A stretch of 64,000 nucleotides of DNA from Brevundimonas guildfordensis (GCF_014836405.1 NZ_JACSQU010000003.1:310001-374000), one strand, 5' to 3'; positions 8,736 through 18,488 are shown, counted from the first letter of the stretch. Numbers and translations: made by a program. Notes: generated by a model not told the origin, from the sequence alone.

Positions 8736-10039
8736 TGACCGATCTGTCTCCTCGTGAAATCGTCTCCGAGCTGGACCGCTTCATCGTCGGACAGGACGAC
8801 GCCAAGCGCGCCGTGGCCGTGGCCCTGCGCAACCGCTGGCGGCGCAAGCGTGTGCCCGACGACCTGCGCGACGAGGTCACGCCCAAGAATATCCTGATGA
8901 TCGGCCCGACGGGGGTCGGCAAGACCGAGATCGCCCGGCGTCTGGCCAAGCTGGCCGGATCGCCCTTCCTCAAGGTCGAGGCGACCAAGTTCACCGAGGT
9001 CGGCTACGTCGGCCGCGATGTCGATCAGATCATGCGCGATCTGGTCGAAAGCGCGTTGGTCATGGTGCGCGACAAGCGCCGCTCGGGCGTCAAGGCCAGG
9101 GCCGAGGGGCTGGCTGAGGAACGCATCCTCGACGCCCTGGTCGGGCCTGGTTCGCAGCCCGCCACGCGCGAGGCTTTCCGCAAGAAGCTGCGCGCCGGCG
9201 AACTGGACGACAAGGAGGTCGAGATCGCCCTGGCCGACACCGCCTCGCCGCTGCAGGGGCTGGACATGCCGGGCGGCGGCAACGTCGGCCTGCTGAACCT
9301 GTCGGAAATGCTGGGCAAGATGGGCGGCGGCCGCACCAAAACCGTCAAGTTGACCGTCGCCGAGGCGATGGCGCCGCTGACCACGGAAGAGAGCGACAAG
9401 CTGCTGGATCAGGAAAGCCTGACCAAGGAGGCCCTGCTGCTGGCCGAGAACGAAGGCATCGTCTTCCTGGACGAGATCGACAAGGTCGCCGCGCGTCAGG
9501 ATCGCGGCGGCGGCGCCGACGTCTCGCGCGAAGGGGTGCAGCGCGACCTGCTGCCCCTGATCGAGGGCACGACCGTCTCGACCAAATATGGGCCGGTGAA
9601 GACCGACCATGTGCTGTTCATCGCCTCGGGCGCCTTCCACGTCGCCAAGCCGTCGGACCTGCTGCCCGAGCTGCAGGGCCGTCTGCCGATCCGGGTCGAG
9701 CTGAAGGCCCTGACCCGCGACGACTTCAAGCGCATCCTGACGGAGCCGGAGGCCAATCTGATCCGTCAGAACCAGGCCCTGCTGGCGACCGAAGGGGTCG
9801 AGCTGGTCTTTACCGATGACGCCGTGGAGGCCATGGCCGACGCTGCGGTGGCCGCCAACTCCACCGTCGAGAACATCGGCGCGCGCCGTCTTCAGACGGT
9901 GATGGAGCGGGTGCTGGAAGAGACCAGCTTCAAGGCCTCGGACCTGTCCGGCCAGACCCTGACCTTCGACGGGGACAAGGTGCGCGAAAAGGTCGGCGAC
10001 CTGGCCAAGAACGTCGACCTGAGCCGGTTCATCCTGTGA
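8735..10039 (+). CDS. hslU: ATP-dependent protease ATPase subunit HslU
   Basis: A 434-residue AAA+ unfoldase that feeds substrates to HslV. It begins [20 protein letters not shown], has Walker [10 protein letters not shown] (Lys63), Walker [11 protein letters not shown], the variable I domain between about residues 110 and 240, sensor 1 and sensor 2 regions, and the C-terminal tail ending VDLSRFIL, the hydrophobic tail that HslU inserts between HslV subunits. The start is the ATG overlapping the hslV stop; a longer in-frame extension through hslV is an artefact. It is convergent with the alpha/beta hydrolase, with 28 bases between them. Confidence 0.97.
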   Translation: MTDLSPREIVSELDRFIVGQDDAKRAVAVALRNRWRRKRVPDDLRDEVTPKNILMIGPTGVGKTEIARRLAKLAGSPFLKVEATKFTEVGYVGRDVDQIMRDLVESALVMVRDKRRSGVKARAEGLAEERILDALVGPGSQPATREAFRKKLRAGELDDKEVEIALADTASPLQGLDMPGGGNVGLLNLSEMLGKMGGGRTKTVKLTVAEAMAPLTTEESDKLLDQESLTKEALLLAENEGIVFLDEIDKVAARQDRGGGADVSREGVQRDLLPLIEGTTVSTKYGPVKTDHVLFIASGAFHVAKPSDLLPELQGRLPIRVELKALTRDDFKRILTEPEANLIRQNQALLATEGVELVFTDDAVEAMADAAVAANSTVENIGARRLQTVMERVLEETSFKASDLSGQTLTFDGDKVREKVGDLAKNVDLSRFIL

Positions 10040-10067
10040 TCTAGAATGCCGTCATGGCGGTGCGGAG

Positions 10068-10808
10068 TCAGCCCCGCATCGCCTCCACGGCGTCCACCAA
10101 CCGCTCCAGTTCCCCCGGGCTCGACAGCCGGTGGTCGCCGCCTTCGATCAGGTCGAGTCGCAGGTCGCCGCCGGTCAGGCGTTCGGCCAGCTCGACCTGA
10201 TGGCGCCACGGCACCACGTCGTCGGCGCGGCCCTGCAGCACATGAACCGGGGCCCTGATCTCGATCCGGCCGTCCAGCAGCAGCCAGTCGCGGGCCTCCT
10301 CGAACATCCGCCGGGTCAGGACGTAGGAGCCGAGCCCTTCCTCGGTGATGACCGTCTCGCCGTCGCGCAGGATGGCCTGGCGTTCATGGTCGGCCAGCCC
10401 CGGCCACATCAGCTTTTCGGTGAAGTCCTGCGCTGGATTGACCAGCACCACGCCCTTGATCCGTTCCGGCCGCGCCAGCGTCGCCAGCAGCGCCACCCAG
10501 CCGCCCATGGACGAGCCCACCGGGATCACCGGCCCCTCAAGGCTGTCCAACAGGGCGACGGCGTCCTCGCGCCAGCGGCCGATGGTGGCCTGTTTCCAGT
10601 CGCCGGAAGACACGCCGTGGGCGAAGTGATCGTAGCGGACATAGCTCCACCCGCGCTCGCGGGCGGCGGCGTCCAGCGCCAGCGCCTTGGTCCCTTCCAT
10701 GTCCGAACGGAAGCCGCCGATCCAGATGACCGTCGGGCCGTCGCCCTCGACCGCCTTATAGGCCAGAATCTCGCCGTCGGGGCGGATCAGGGTCTGGACG
10801 TCGGACAT
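10068..10808 (-). CDS. Alpha/beta hydrolase (ABHD10-like thioesterase/esterase)
   Basis: A 246-residue single-domain hydrolase. The oxyanion region is IGGFRSDMEGTKA, the nucleophile elbow is GSSMGGW, the acid is in GRADDVVPW and the His is in GGDHRLSS. The early SDMEGTKALALD segment with a DHFAHG strand is characteristic of the ABHD10/palmitoyl-thioesterase-like group common in alphaproteobacteria. Substrate is unknown. The ATG at 10808 has a perfect AGGAG eight bases upstream, which decides the start over a Met seven residues earlier. It is divergent from the GT9 glycosyltransferase. Confidence 0.85.
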   Translation of the reverse strand: MSDVQTLIRPDGEILAYKAVEGDGPTVIWIGGFRSDMEGTKALALDAAARERGWSYVRYDHFAHGVSSGDWKQATIGRWREDAVALLDSLEGPVIPVGSSMGGWVALLATLARPERIKGVVLVNPAQDFTEKLMWPGLADHERQAILRDGETVITEEGLGSYVLTRRMFEEARDWLLLDGRIEIRAPVHVLQGRADDVVPWRHQVELAERLTGGDLRLDLIEGGDHRLSSPGELERLVDAVEAMRG

Positions 10809-10889
10809 GAAAACTCCTCGGACTGTCATTCCTCGCTGAATGGCTTTAGCAGAGACGGCGATTGTTCACAGAGGCCGCGAGGCGCCCGC

Positions 10890-11858
10890 TTGTCTGCTCC
10901 TAAAGCCCTGTTCGTCAGCTCCAACCGCATCGGCGACTGCGTCATCTCCTCGGGCGTGATCCGCGAGATCTCGCGCCAGCTGCCGGGCGTTCAGATCACC
11001 GTCGCCTGCGGCCGCCCGCCCGCGCCCTTCTTCCGTTCGGCGCCGAACGTCGAGCGGGTCATCATCCTCGACAAGAAGAAGGCCGCCGGTCACTGGGTCG
11101 ATCTGTGGAAGCAGGTGCGCGGGACCCAGTGGGACATCGTCGTGGACATCCGCGGCTCGGCGCTGGCCTATCTGATCCCGGCCAAGCGGCGCATCGTCTA
11201 CAACCGCCGCTGGGAGACCGGCCTGCGCAAGGTCGAGATGGTGTCGCGCCTGATGGGCTCGGAGACGCCGCTGGACCCGGAAATCTTCCTCGATGACCAG
11301 GCGCGCGCCGAGGCGGCGGCCGTCATCGACCCCCAACTGGCCGCCGGGCCGGGCGAGGGGCCGATCATCGCTCTGGCGCCCATCGCGCACCAGCCCGGCA
11401 AGTCGTGGCCCGCTGATCGCTGGGGCGCGCTGGTCGAGAAGCTGAAGGCCGAGCCGCGCTTTGACGGTTGGCGCTTCATGCCGGTCGGCGGCCCCGGCGA
11501 CCGGCCGCCCGCGACCCCTGCCCTGGAGGCGGCGGGACCGCGCGGCATCGACTGCGTGGGCAAGGGCGACATCCTCTGCTCGGCCGCCGCCATCGACCGG
11601 GCGACGCTGTTCGTCGGCAATGACAGCGGCCTGATGCACGTCTCGGCAGCGTTGGGGCGGCCGACGCTGGGCCTGTTCGGTCCGACCGAGTGGTGGCTCT
11701 ATGGGCCGTGGGGGCCGAAGACGCGCACTGTCGCCTCGAACGAGACGCGCGGCCAGTTCGCCCCGATCGAGGCCCTGAGCGTCGATCATGTGTTCGACGG
11801 GGTGCTGGCGCTGCACGACGCCTATGTCGCAAACGGGTTTAGCCCCGAGAAGCCTTGA
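10890..11858 (+). CDS. Glycosyltransferase family 9 (heptosyltransferase-like)
   Basis: A 322-residue GT-B enzyme of the ADP-heptose:LPS heptosyltransferase family, expected to work in the cytoplasm on lipopolysaccharide core. The family N-terminus LFVSSNRIGDCVISSGVI is present, with the Asp that acts as base in RIGD. The C-terminal domain has LAPIAHQPGKSWPADRW and FVGNDSGLMHVSAALGRPTLGLFGPTEWW, the donor-binding motif. No ATG lies near this N-terminus; the TTG at 10890 follows a GAGG-type site by about six bases and gives MSAPKALFVSSNRIGD. No other LPS gene is adjacent. The sugar donor is not settled by sequence. Confidence 0.85.
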   Translation: MSAPKALFVSSNRIGDCVISSGVIREISRQLPGVQITVACGRPPAPFFRSAPNVERVIILDKKKAAGHWVDLWKQVRGTQWDIVVDIRGSALAYLIPAKRRIVYNRRWETGLRKVEMVSRLMGSETPLDPEIFLDDQARAEAAAVIDPQLAAGPGEGPIIALAPIAHQPGKSWPADRWGALVEKLKAEPRFDGWRFMPVGGPGDRPPATPALEAAGPRGIDCVGKGDILCSAAAIDRATLFVGNDSGLMHVSAALGRPTLGLFGPTEWWLYGPWGPKTRTVASNETRGQFAPIEALSVDHVFDGVLALHDAYVANGFSPEKP

Positions 11859-11972
11859 AATCCGGGCCTTCTGTCGCCATATTCGCGCCGCTCGAAGGGA
11901 ATGGCGCCTGGCGTCGTCCGCCTTCGTCCGCTCATTTCGCCTATCTTCTGATCACATAAGGAAACGACGCCC

Positions 11973-12506
11973 ATTCGCCGTCCCATGCAAGCGCCGCCCG
12001 TAAAGGACGGGCCGCCCATCAACCAGGATATCCGCGCCGCCCGCGTTCTGCTCATCGACCAGAATGGGGAAAAACAGGGCGTCATGCCGCTGTCCGCCGC
12101 GCTGGAGGCCGCCGAAGAGGCGGGCCTGGACCTGGTTCAGATCGTCGCCAACGCCGAAACGCCGGTGTGCAAGATTCTGGACTACGGCAAGCATCGTTTC
12201 CAGGAACAGAAAAAGAAGGCTGAGGCGCGCAAGCGTCAGAAGGTCGTCGAGCTGAAGGAAATCAAGCTCCGCCCGAACATCGACAGCCACGACTACGATG
12301 TGAAGGCCAAGGCCATGCATCGCTTCTTCGACGACGGCGACAAGGTCAAGGTGACCATCCGCTTCCGCGGCCGCGAAATGGCCCACCCGGAACTCGGCAT
12401 GAAGCTGATGCACAAGGTCCAGGCCGATTTCGAGGAAGAGGCCAAGGTGGAGTTCGCGCCTAAGATGGAAGGCCGCCAGATGATCATGATCCTGGCGCCG
12501 CGCTGA
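11973..12506 (+). CDS. infC: Translation initiation factor IF-3
   Basis: IF-3 binds the 30S subunit and proofreads the start codon. The protein has the N-domain ([22 protein letters not shown]) and, after the lysine-rich linker ([11 protein letters not shown]), the C-domain ([19 protein letters not shown]...RFRGREM). I place the start at ATT 11973, not the ATG twelve bases later: AAGGA at 11958-11962 is ten bases from ATT but over twenty from ATG, and the added residues (initiator Met replacing I, then RRP) resemble other alphaproteobacterial IF-3 proteins. An ATT or similar rare start is the known basis of IF-3 autoregulation. From the ATG the protein would be 173 residues, from ATT 177. A strong terminator follows 28 bases after the stop. 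Confidence 0.93.
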   Translation: MRRPMQAPPVKDGPPINQDIRAARVLLIDQNGEKQGVMPLSAALEAAEEAGLDLVQIVANAETPVCKILDYGKHRFQEQKKKAEARKRQKVVELKEIKLRPNIDSHDYDVKAKAMHRFFDDGDKVKVTIRFRGREMAHPELGMKLMHKVQADFEEEAKVEFAPKMEGRQMIMILAPR

Positions 12507-12533
12507 TCTCGCATCGCTGACTTCGCGTTTCAG

Positions 12534-12562
12534 AAACCCCGACCGAAAGGTCGGGGTTTTTT
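12534..12562 (+). terminator. Rho-independent terminator of infC
   Basis: An 11-base stem (AAACCCCGACC with its exact complement) closes on a GAAA tetraloop at 12545-12548 and runs into a T-tract. It ends the infC transcript before the peptidase gene, so infC is separated from the other ribosomal genes further downstream. Confidence 0.93.
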
Positions 12563-12631
12563 GATGCCTTGCGTACTTGGCGAACGCTGTCAGGTTAGGA
12601 GCGGTTCAAGGGCGCCGAGGGGAGGGGCGGG

Positions 12632-14593
12632 ATGGGAGGCTTGAGGGCAGGGGCGATCGTGCTGGCCTTGGTTCTGGCCATGTCGATGTTGGTGGAGCGT
12701 GTCGCGGCCGAAGCTCCCGCGCTTGACGCCTATGGCGCCGCACCGGCTGTTGACCATGTGGAGCTTTCGCCCAGCGGCGACCTGATCGCCCGGGTCATGG
12801 TGGTCGGCGAGAAGCGCGCCCTGGCGGTCAGCCGCCTATCCACCGGCGAAAGCGTCTTCGCCGCCTCGATCGGAGAGGCCAAGGTCCGGGACCTGCGCTG
12901 GATCGGGGAAGAGCGGATTCTGATCATCACCTCGCAGACCCACAGCCTGCCGCTTCTTGGGGTGCCGCGCTCAGAACTGTTCTTTGGCATGATGCTGGAG
13001 TTGAAGGCCAAGGACATCGTCCAGGTGCTCCGCGCGACCCCGGATGTTCTGGCGGCCCTCTATGGCGGCGCGGCCGTTCGCCGGACGTCGCAGGGCGACG
13101 CTGTCTTTGCGCGAGGCGTCAATGTCCTCACAGGCCAGATCGACCTTCACAAAATCAATCTGAGCAGCGGTCACGGCCGGTCGGTTTCTTCCATGGACCG
13201 CGATACGGAAGATTATGTCCTGAACGCCGAGGGCGAGGTGATCGCCGAGTCCCGCTATGTAGAACGCCAAGGCCGTTGGTCGCTGCATCTGCGTGAAGGA
13301 TGGCGCCTGCGGCAGGCGTGGGCGGTCGATGCGGCGCTGGATACGCCGAATCTGGTCGGCATGGGGCGCAGCGCCAATACGGTCGTCGTCAGCGCCAGGC
13401 GGCCCGACCTTTCCGACACCGCCGAATCCGAGACCGGCCATGTGCTGTTCGAGGTCGATGTAGCGAGCGGCGACTGGGGCCGTCTTCCGTTTGAGCGGCA
13501 TCCGACCCGGCTGATCCACCATCCCCGCACCGGTCTGTTGATCGGCGGGAGTTACCAGGATGAAGACGGCGTCGGCTACGAATTCCTGGACGCTGCGGCG
13601 GGGCGTCGGTGGCAGGCGATTGCGCGGGCTTTCCCCGGCAAGGCTCCGCAACTCATGTCCTGGACCGATGCGCTGAATCAGGTCGTGGTCTTCATCGATA
13701 CGGGCGAGTCAGGGGTCTATCAGCTCGTCGACTTTGATGCGGGCGAGGCCAACATCGTGGCCGAGGCCTATCCGACCATCCTGGCCGAGCAGGTCGGGGC
13801 TGTGCGGCCGATCAGCTATACAGCGGCGGACGGGATGGAGATTCCCGGCTATCTGACCCTGCCGCCGGGCGTGGACACGCCGGCGAACCTGCCCCTGATC
13901 GTTCTGGCGCACGGGGGGCCGGCGGCGCGCGACGTCGCCGGGTTCGACTACTGGGCCCAGGCTCTCGCATCCAGAGGCTATGCTGTTCTGCAGCCCAACT
14001 TCCGGGGCTCTTCGGGATATGGGCGCGCCTTCATGGAGGCGGGTTACGGCGAATGGGGGCGCAAGATGCAGACGGACCTGTCGGACGGCGTGCGCTGGCT
14101 GGCGGCGGAGGGCGTCATAGATCCTGCGCGAGTCTGTATCGTCGGCGGCAGCTATGGCGGCTATGCGGCGATGGCGGGACTGACGATTGATAAGGAGCCG
14201 TATCGCTGTGCGGTGTCCGTCAACGGCGTTTCCGACCTGAGGCGAATGGTCAACCGCGTGGCGAACCGTCAGGAGCGGAACAGCCACGCCGTGCGCTACT
14301 GGAACCGCTTCATGGGCGCCGAAAAGCTGAATGATCGGGCGCTGGACGCCCTGTCTCCCGCCATGCTGGCGGATCAGGTCGAAGGCCCGCTGTTGCTGAT
14401 CCACGGCAAGCAGGACACGGTGGTCAATATCGAGCAGAGCCGCGTCATGGCCGACGCCATGCGCCGCGCGGGCAAGCGGGTGGAGCTGGTCGAGCTGGAA
14501 AGCGAGGATCACTGGCTTTCCCGGCCGGAGACGCGCCAGAGGATGCTGCGCGAGACCGTGCGGTTTCTCACAGCCCACAACCCGGTTGATTGA
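12632..14593 (+). CDS. S9 family prolyl-oligopeptidase-like exported peptidase
   Basis: A 653-residue serine peptidase with an N-terminal signal sequence (about residues 5-26, AGAIVLALVLAMSMLVERVAA). A beta-propeller-like half (residues about 40-390, with WD-like repeats such as LRWIGEERILI) precedes the alpha/beta hydrolase peptidase domain. The catalytic Ser lies in GGSYGGYAAMAG, the Asp in GKQDTVVN and the His in SEDHWLSRPETR; HGGPAARDVAGFDYW forms the oxyanion-hole strand. This is the dipeptidyl/acylaminoacyl peptidase subgroup abundant in Caulobacteraceae, acting on oligopeptides in the periplasm. A GGGGAGGGG site lies upstream of the ATG. Exact specificity is unknown. Confidence 0.88.
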   Translation: MGGLRAGAIVLALVLAMSMLVERVAAEAPALDAYGAAPAVDHVELSPSGDLIARVMVVGEKRALAVSRLSTGESVFAASIGEAKVRDLRWIGEERILIITSQTHSLPLLGVPRSELFFGMMLELKAKDIVQVLRATPDVLAALYGGAAVRRTSQGDAVFARGVNVLTGQIDLHKINLSSGHGRSVSSMDRDTEDYVLNAEGEVIAESRYVERQGRWSLHLREGWRLRQAWAVDAALDTPNLVGMGRSANTVVVSARRPDLSDTAESETGHVLFEVDVASGDWGRLPFERHPTRLIHHPRTGLLIGGSYQDEDGVGYEFLDAAAGRRWQAIARAFPGKAPQLMSWTDALNQVVVFIDTGESGVYQLVDFDAGEANIVAEAYPTILAEQVGAVRPISYTAADGMEIPGYLTLPPGVDTPANLPLIVLAHGGPAARDVAGFDYWAQALASRGYAVLQPNFRGSSGYGRAFMEAGYGEWGRKMQTDLSDGVRWLAAEGVIDPARVCIVGGSYGGYAAMAGLTIDKEPYRCAVSVNGVSDLRRMVNRVANRQERNSHAVRYWNRFMGAEKLNDRALDALSPAMLADQVEGPLLLIHGKQDTVVNIEQSRVMADAMRRAGKRVELVELESEDHWLSRPETRQRMLRETVRFLTAHNPVD

Positions 14594-14712
14594 TGCAGGG
14601 CGGCGCCAGAGGGCGCTCCGAGAATGTCCGGCGTCAGCTGCGGATGAAACTCGGGCGCCGTTCTAGCGGCGGTTGGATTCCGACCGCGCCGAAAATGGTC
14701 TAAGGCGGGACC

Positions 14713-15984
14713 ATGTCCGTTTCCCTGTCTCCCAAGGCGCAGGCGCCGACCCTGGCGGTTCTGTTCGCGGTGGTCTTCATCAATCTGGTCGGGTTCGGGT
14801 TGGTGGTGCCGCTGCTGCCGTTCTTCGCGCAGAGCCTGCAGGCCGAGCCTTGGCAGATCACCCTGATGTTTTCGGCCTACTCCCTGGGCCAGTTCTTCGC
14901 CGAGCCCTTCTGGGGGCGGCTGTCGGACCGCATCGGACGCAAACCGGTGCTGCTGGTCACCCTGGCCGCCAACGCCCTGGGCTATCTGTTGCTGGCGTTT
15001 GCGCCGACCATCTGGGCGGCGATCCTGGTGCGGCTGTTCACTGGACTAGGCGCGGGCAATATCTCGACAGTCCAGGGTTATATCGCCGACGTCACCCCGC
15101 CGGAGCGCCGGGCCGGCCGCATGGGGATGATCGGCGCCGCCTTTGGTCTGGGCTTCATCGTCGGGCCGGGCCTGGGCGGGCTGCTGGTCCAGCCGCAGAT
15201 GGGACATGTCGGCTATCAACTGCCGATCTTCGCCGCCTCGGGCGCAGCCGTGCTGGCGGCGCTGGGCGTGATGTTCTTCCTGCGCGAGAGCCGCTCGCGG
15301 GCGGATCCGGCGGCGCCGCGTCCGGCCTTCCTGTCGGGCGTCAGCTTCGCCCGCAGCGACGAGGTGATCTCGCGCGTGCTGATGGTCAGTCTGATCTATC
15401 TGGCGGGCTTCTCGGCGATGGAGGCGGCCTTCGGCCTGTGGGCGGAGCAGCGCTATGCCTGGACGGCGCGCGAGGTGGGCCTCAGCTTCATGATCGTGGG
15501 TCTGATCTCGGCGGTGAACCAGGGACTGGTTGCCGGGCGGTTGGCGCGGCGCTTCGGCGAGGCGCGGGTGCTGGCGGCGGGGATGCTGTTGTTCGGCCTG
15601 TCCCTGATCCTTCAGGTCGCGGCTCCCCCTGCCTGGTTCCCTGCAGGGCGGATCGACCTGGGTCTGTTCGCCATCCCCGTCTCGGCCGGCTGGATCATTC
15701 CCATCGTCATGGGGATCGGCGCCTGCGGCATGTCGCTGGCCATGCCCAACATCTCGGCGCTGATCAGCCGCTCGTCGCCGCCGGACCGGCAAGGCGCCAT
15801 GTTGGGGCTGAACATGGCGGCGGGCTCGATGGCCCGGATCGTCGGACCCATCGTCGCCGGGATCCTGTATTCAGCGGTCGGGCCGGACTGGCCCTTCCTG
15901 GTCGGCGCCGTTCTGACCCTTCCGGCGGCGGCCATGGCGCTCAACGCCGGGCGCGCGGTGCGTCGCCGCACGGCTCAGGCGTGA
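14713..15984 (+). CDS. MFS multidrug/tetracycline-type efflux transporter
   Basis: A 423-residue inner-membrane transporter with 12 predicted helices. The first helix is LAVLFAVVFINLVGFGLVVPL, typical of the TetA/MdtG-like DHA1 group, and motif A is complete between helices 2 and 3 (GRLSDRIGRKPVLL). Motif C-like GAAFGLGFIVGPGLGGLL is in helix 5, which marks antiporters. Substrates cannot be told. The ATG at 14713 is preceded by GGCGGGACC, a weak ribosome site. It sits alone between the S9 peptidase (119 bases upstream) and the rpmI promoter region. Confidence 0.87.
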   Translation: MSVSLSPKAQAPTLAVLFAVVFINLVGFGLVVPLLPFFAQSLQAEPWQITLMFSAYSLGQFFAEPFWGRLSDRIGRKPVLLVTLAANALGYLLLAFAPTIWAAILVRLFTGLGAGNISTVQGYIADVTPPERRAGRMGMIGAAFGLGFIVGPGLGGLLVQPQMGHVGYQLPIFAASGAAVLAALGVMFFLRESRSRADPAAPRPAFLSGVSFARSDEVISRVLMVSLIYLAGFSAMEAAFGLWAEQRYAWTAREVGLSFMIVGLISAVNQGLVAGRLARRFGEARVLAAGMLLFGLSLILQVAAPPAWFPAGRIDLGLFAIPVSAGWIIPIVMGIGACGMSLAMPNISALISRSSPPDRQGAMLGLNMAAGSMARIVGPIVAGILYSAVGPDWPFLVGAVLTLPAAAMALNAGRAVRRRTAQA

Positions 15985-16158
15985 TCAGTCCGGCGCGGAC
16001 TCTTCTTGCCTCGCGCCGCCGTTTGGCGTAGAAGCCGCGCCTTCGCGTACCGGATCGCCGGGCGAACAGGCATGCCTGGGCGGTCTTAAATCAGGTTAGC
16101 GCTGATCGGGCTCAAGCAGCTCGAAGAGCGGTAGCCCTCTAAAAGACAGAGAGTGAAA
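15985..16158 (+). promoter_or_regulatory. Leader and promoter region of rpmI-rplT
   Basis: These 174 bases separate the transporter from rpmI and must contain the promoter for the L35-L20 unit, since infC is 3.6 kb away behind a terminator. A GGGCT...AGCCC stem lies at about 16109-16136, just before the rpmI ribosome site. In other bacteria L20 represses its own operon by binding leader RNA; whether this stem plays that role is not shown by sequence. Confidence 0.4.
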
Positions 16159-16356
16159 ATGCCGAAGCTGAAGACGAAGTCGGGCGCCAAGAAGCGCTTC
16201 AAATTCACCGCGACGGGCAAGGTCAAAGCTGGCGTGGCCGGCAAGCGCCACCGCCTGATCAGCCACAACTCGAAGTACATCCGCCAGAATCGCGGCACTT
16301 CGGTCATGGCCGACGCCGACGCCAAGAAGATCAAGTCCTACATGCCGTACGCCTGA
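16159..16356 (+). CDS. rpmI: Large ribosomal subunit protein bL35
   Basis: A 65-residue, lysine- and arginine-rich ribosomal protein that begins [20 protein letters not shown], the diagnostic bL35 start, and ends with the SYMPYA tail. The GTG two codons earlier (16153) is in frame but the family Met is at 16159. Cotranscribed with rplT, 108 bases downstream. Confidence 0.97.
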   Translation: MPKLKTKSGAKKRFKFTATGKVKAGVAGKRHRLISHNSKYIRQNRGTSVMADADAKKIKSYMPYA

Positions 16357-16464
16357 TCGGCGCGCGCAGACACGATCTCTCAACCGCATAGAATTTGAAC
16401 TAAGTCCCTCAATCAGCACGGCCCCGCGGGCCGAGCATAGGGACTTCCCGAAGGGAAATTTACA

Positions 16465-16818
16465 ATGGCTCGCGTCACCCGGGGCGTCACCGCCCACGCC
16501 AAGCACAAGAAGGTCCTGAAGCAGGCCAAGGGCTTCTACGGCCGCCGCAAGAACACCATCCGCGCCGCCAAGGCCGCGGTGGATCGCGCCGGTCAGTACG
16601 CCTACCGCGACCGTCGCAACAAGAAGCGCTCGTTCCGCGCCCTGTGGATCCAGCGCATCAACGCCGCGGCCCGCACCGAAGGCTTCACCTACTCGCAATT
16701 CATGCACGGCCTGAACAAGGCGGGCATCGAGCTGGACCGCAAGGTTCTGGCCGCCATCGCCGCCGATGAAGCCGGCTTCAAGGGCATCGCCGACAAGGTT
16801 CGCGCGGCCCTCGCTTAA
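16465..16818 (+). CDS. rplT: Large ribosomal subunit protein bL20
   Basis: A 117-residue 23S rRNA-binding assembly protein. It starts [20 protein letters not shown] and includes [16 protein letters not shown] and [21 protein letters not shown], all diagnostic. A GAAGGGAAA site is six bases upstream of the ATG. The spacer from rpmI contains a small GGGACTTCCCGAAGGGAA hairpin that overlaps the ribosome site and could modulate L20 translation. A rho-independent terminator lies 22 bases after the stop. Confidence 0.97.
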   Translation: MARVTRGVTAHAKHKKVLKQAKGFYGRRKNTIRAAKAAVDRAGQYAYRDRRNKKRSFRALWIQRINAAARTEGFTYSQFMHGLNKAGIELDRKVLAAIAADEAGFKGIADKVRAALA

Positions 16819-16840
16819 GCCTTTCTCCCACACGGGATGA

Positions 16841-16878
16841 AGCAAAAGCCCTCCGGTTCGCGCCGGGGGGCTTTTTGC
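16841..16878 (+). terminator. Rho-independent terminator after rplT
   Basis: A long GC stem (AGCAAAAGCCCTCCGG with CCGGGGGGCTTTTTGCT, loop TTCGCG) includes a five-T run. It separates the ribosomal protein unit from pheS, which starts 28 bases later and so needs its own promoter or read-through. Confidence 0.9.
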
Positions 16879-16906
16879 TTTCGATCCTAACGGCTAGACG
16901 ACCTGC

Positions 16907-17983
16907 ATGACCGATCTCGCTCAACTGGAACTGGACCTCATCAACGCCATCGGCTCGGCCGAGAGCGTGGCGGGTCTGGAGGACATCCGCGTCGCCGCCC
17001 TCGGCAAGTCCGGCTCGATCTCGGGCCTGCTGAAAGGCATGGGGGCGCTGAGCCCGGATGAGCGCCGCGAGCGCGGCCCCGTCATCAACGGCCTGCGCGA
17101 CCGGGTGTCGTCGGCCCTGACGGCCCGCAAGGCCGAGCTGGAGGCCGCCGAACTGGACGCCCGCCTGCTGGCCGAACGCGTCGACCTGACCCTGCCCAGC
17201 CGTCCGCGGCGCAAGGGCGGGGTGCATCCGACCATGCAGGTCATGGACGAGATGGTCGCCGTTTTCGCCGACATGGGCTTCTCGGTCGCCGAGGGGCCGG
17301 ACATCGAGGACGACTTCCACAACTTCACGGCCCTGAACTTCCCGCCCAAGCATCCGGCGCGGGAGATGCACGACACCTTCTTCCTGAAGCCTGACCCGGA
17401 AACGGGCGAGCGCAAGGTGCTGCGCACCCACACCAGCCCGGTGCAGGTCCGCACCATGATGTCGCAGACGCCGCCGATCCGCATCATCGCGCCGGGCCGC
17501 ACCTTCCGTAAGGATTCGGACGCGACCCACACGCCGATGTTCCACCAGATCGAGGGTCTGGTGATCGATCGCGACATCCACATGGGCCACCTGAAGACGA
17601 CGCTGGAGACCTTCATCGCCCGCTTCTTCGAGCTGGACGACGTGCACGCCCGCTTCCGCCCGCACCACTTCCCCTTCACCGAGCCGTCGGCCGAGATGGA
17701 CATCCGCTGCGACCGTTCCGGCGGCAAGCTGACCCTGAACGAGGGCGAGGACTGGCTGGAGATTCTGGGCTGCGGGATGGTGCACCCGAACGTGCTGCGC
17801 AACTGCGGCATCGACCCGGATGAGTATCAGGGCTTCGCCTTCGGCATGGGCGTCGACCGCCTGGCCATGCTGAAATACGGGGTGCCGGATCTGCGCCCCA
17901 TGTTCGAGGCCGACACGCGCTGGCTGGCGCACTACGGCTTCTCCGCCTTCGCCGCGCCGAACCCGGCGTCGGGCCTCAGCTGA
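16907..17983 (+). CDS. pheS: Phenylalanine--tRNA ligase alpha subunit
   Basis: A 358-residue class II aminoacyl-tRNA synthetase catalytic subunit. An N-terminal coiled coil (about residues 1-85) precedes the catalytic domain with motif 2 ([21 protein letters not shown]) and motif 3 ([21 protein letters not shown]). Length is normal. It works as an alpha2-beta2 tetramer with PheT, whose gene is not adjacent: two small unknown genes lie between. The next gene starts 15 bases after the stop, which makes a four-gene operon likely. Confidence 0.97.
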   Translation: MTDLAQLELDLINAIGSAESVAGLEDIRVAALGKSGSISGLLKGMGALSPDERRERGPVINGLRDRVSSALTARKAELEAAELDARLLAERVDLTLPSRPRRKGGVHPTMQVMDEMVAVFADMGFSVAEGPDIEDDFHNFTALNFPPKHPAREMHDTFFLKPDPETGERKVLRTHTSPVQVRTMMSQTPPIRIIAPGRTFRKDSDATHTPMFHQIEGLVIDRDIHMGHLKTTLETFIARFFELDDVHARFRPHHFPFTEPSAEMDIRCDRSGGKLTLNEGEDWLEILGCGMVHPNVLRNCGIDPDEYQGFAFGMGVDRLAMLKYGVPDLRPMFEADTRWLAHYGFSAFAAPNPASGLS

Positions 17984-17997
17984 ACTGGAACACGCCA

Positions 17998-18426
17998 ATG
18001 ACCGACCAGACCACGATGTCGCCCGAAGAAAAGCTGGGCCGCGAGATCGTCGCCCGCACCGAGTTTGAGAAGGAAGCCGTCTGGCTGCCGTCTCTGGCCG
18101 TGCATCACATGAACGCCGGACAGGTCTTCATCGACGGCAAGACCTTCACTGAATGCCTGATCGAAGGCCCGGCGGTCATGGCGATCATGAACGGCACCAG
18201 CTTTGACGGCTGCAATATGGGCGTGGCCGAAGACCCGCGCACCCTGCTGCTGGACCCACGCGGCGAGATGATCGCCGGGGCGATCGGTATGTCCAACTGC
18301 CGTTTCGTGCGCTGCCGCTTCGTGCAGGTGGCCTTTACCGGGGCCAAGGAGGCGCTGGACGACATGGAGCAGGGCCTGTTGAGCGCGCGCGCCGAGGCGA
18401 GAACTCAGGCGCAAACGAAGGGATGA
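17998..18426 (+). CDS. Unknown small Cys-containing protein inside pheST, paralogue 1
   Basis: A 142-residue protein I do not recognise. It has no signal peptide or membrane segment. Between residues 25 and 125 it carries the pattern VWLP-L, F-x2-[18 protein letters not shown]-x-L, NC-x-F-x2-C-x-F, FTG, which reads like irregular pentapeptide or short beta-helix coils (F or C at regular spacing). The same pattern is present in the next gene; by eye about 46 of 98 aligned positions are identical. The C-terminus is a charged helix rich in A, R and Q. It starts 15 bases after pheS and lies in the same transcription unit as pheT. A link to tRNA charging is suggested only by position. Confidence 0.72.
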   Translation: MTDQTTMSPEEKLGREIVARTEFEKEAVWLPSLAVHHMNAGQVFIDGKTFTECLIEGPAVMAIMNGTSFDGCNMGVAEDPRTLLLDPRGEMIAGAIGMSNCRFVRCRFVQVAFTGAKEALDDMEQGLLSARAEARTQAQTKG

Positions 18427-18488
18427 GGTCTGCAGGCGCCGGGAGCGGCGCCGCCGGCTTCCCTTCTGGTTTTTGAAAGATCACTCCA

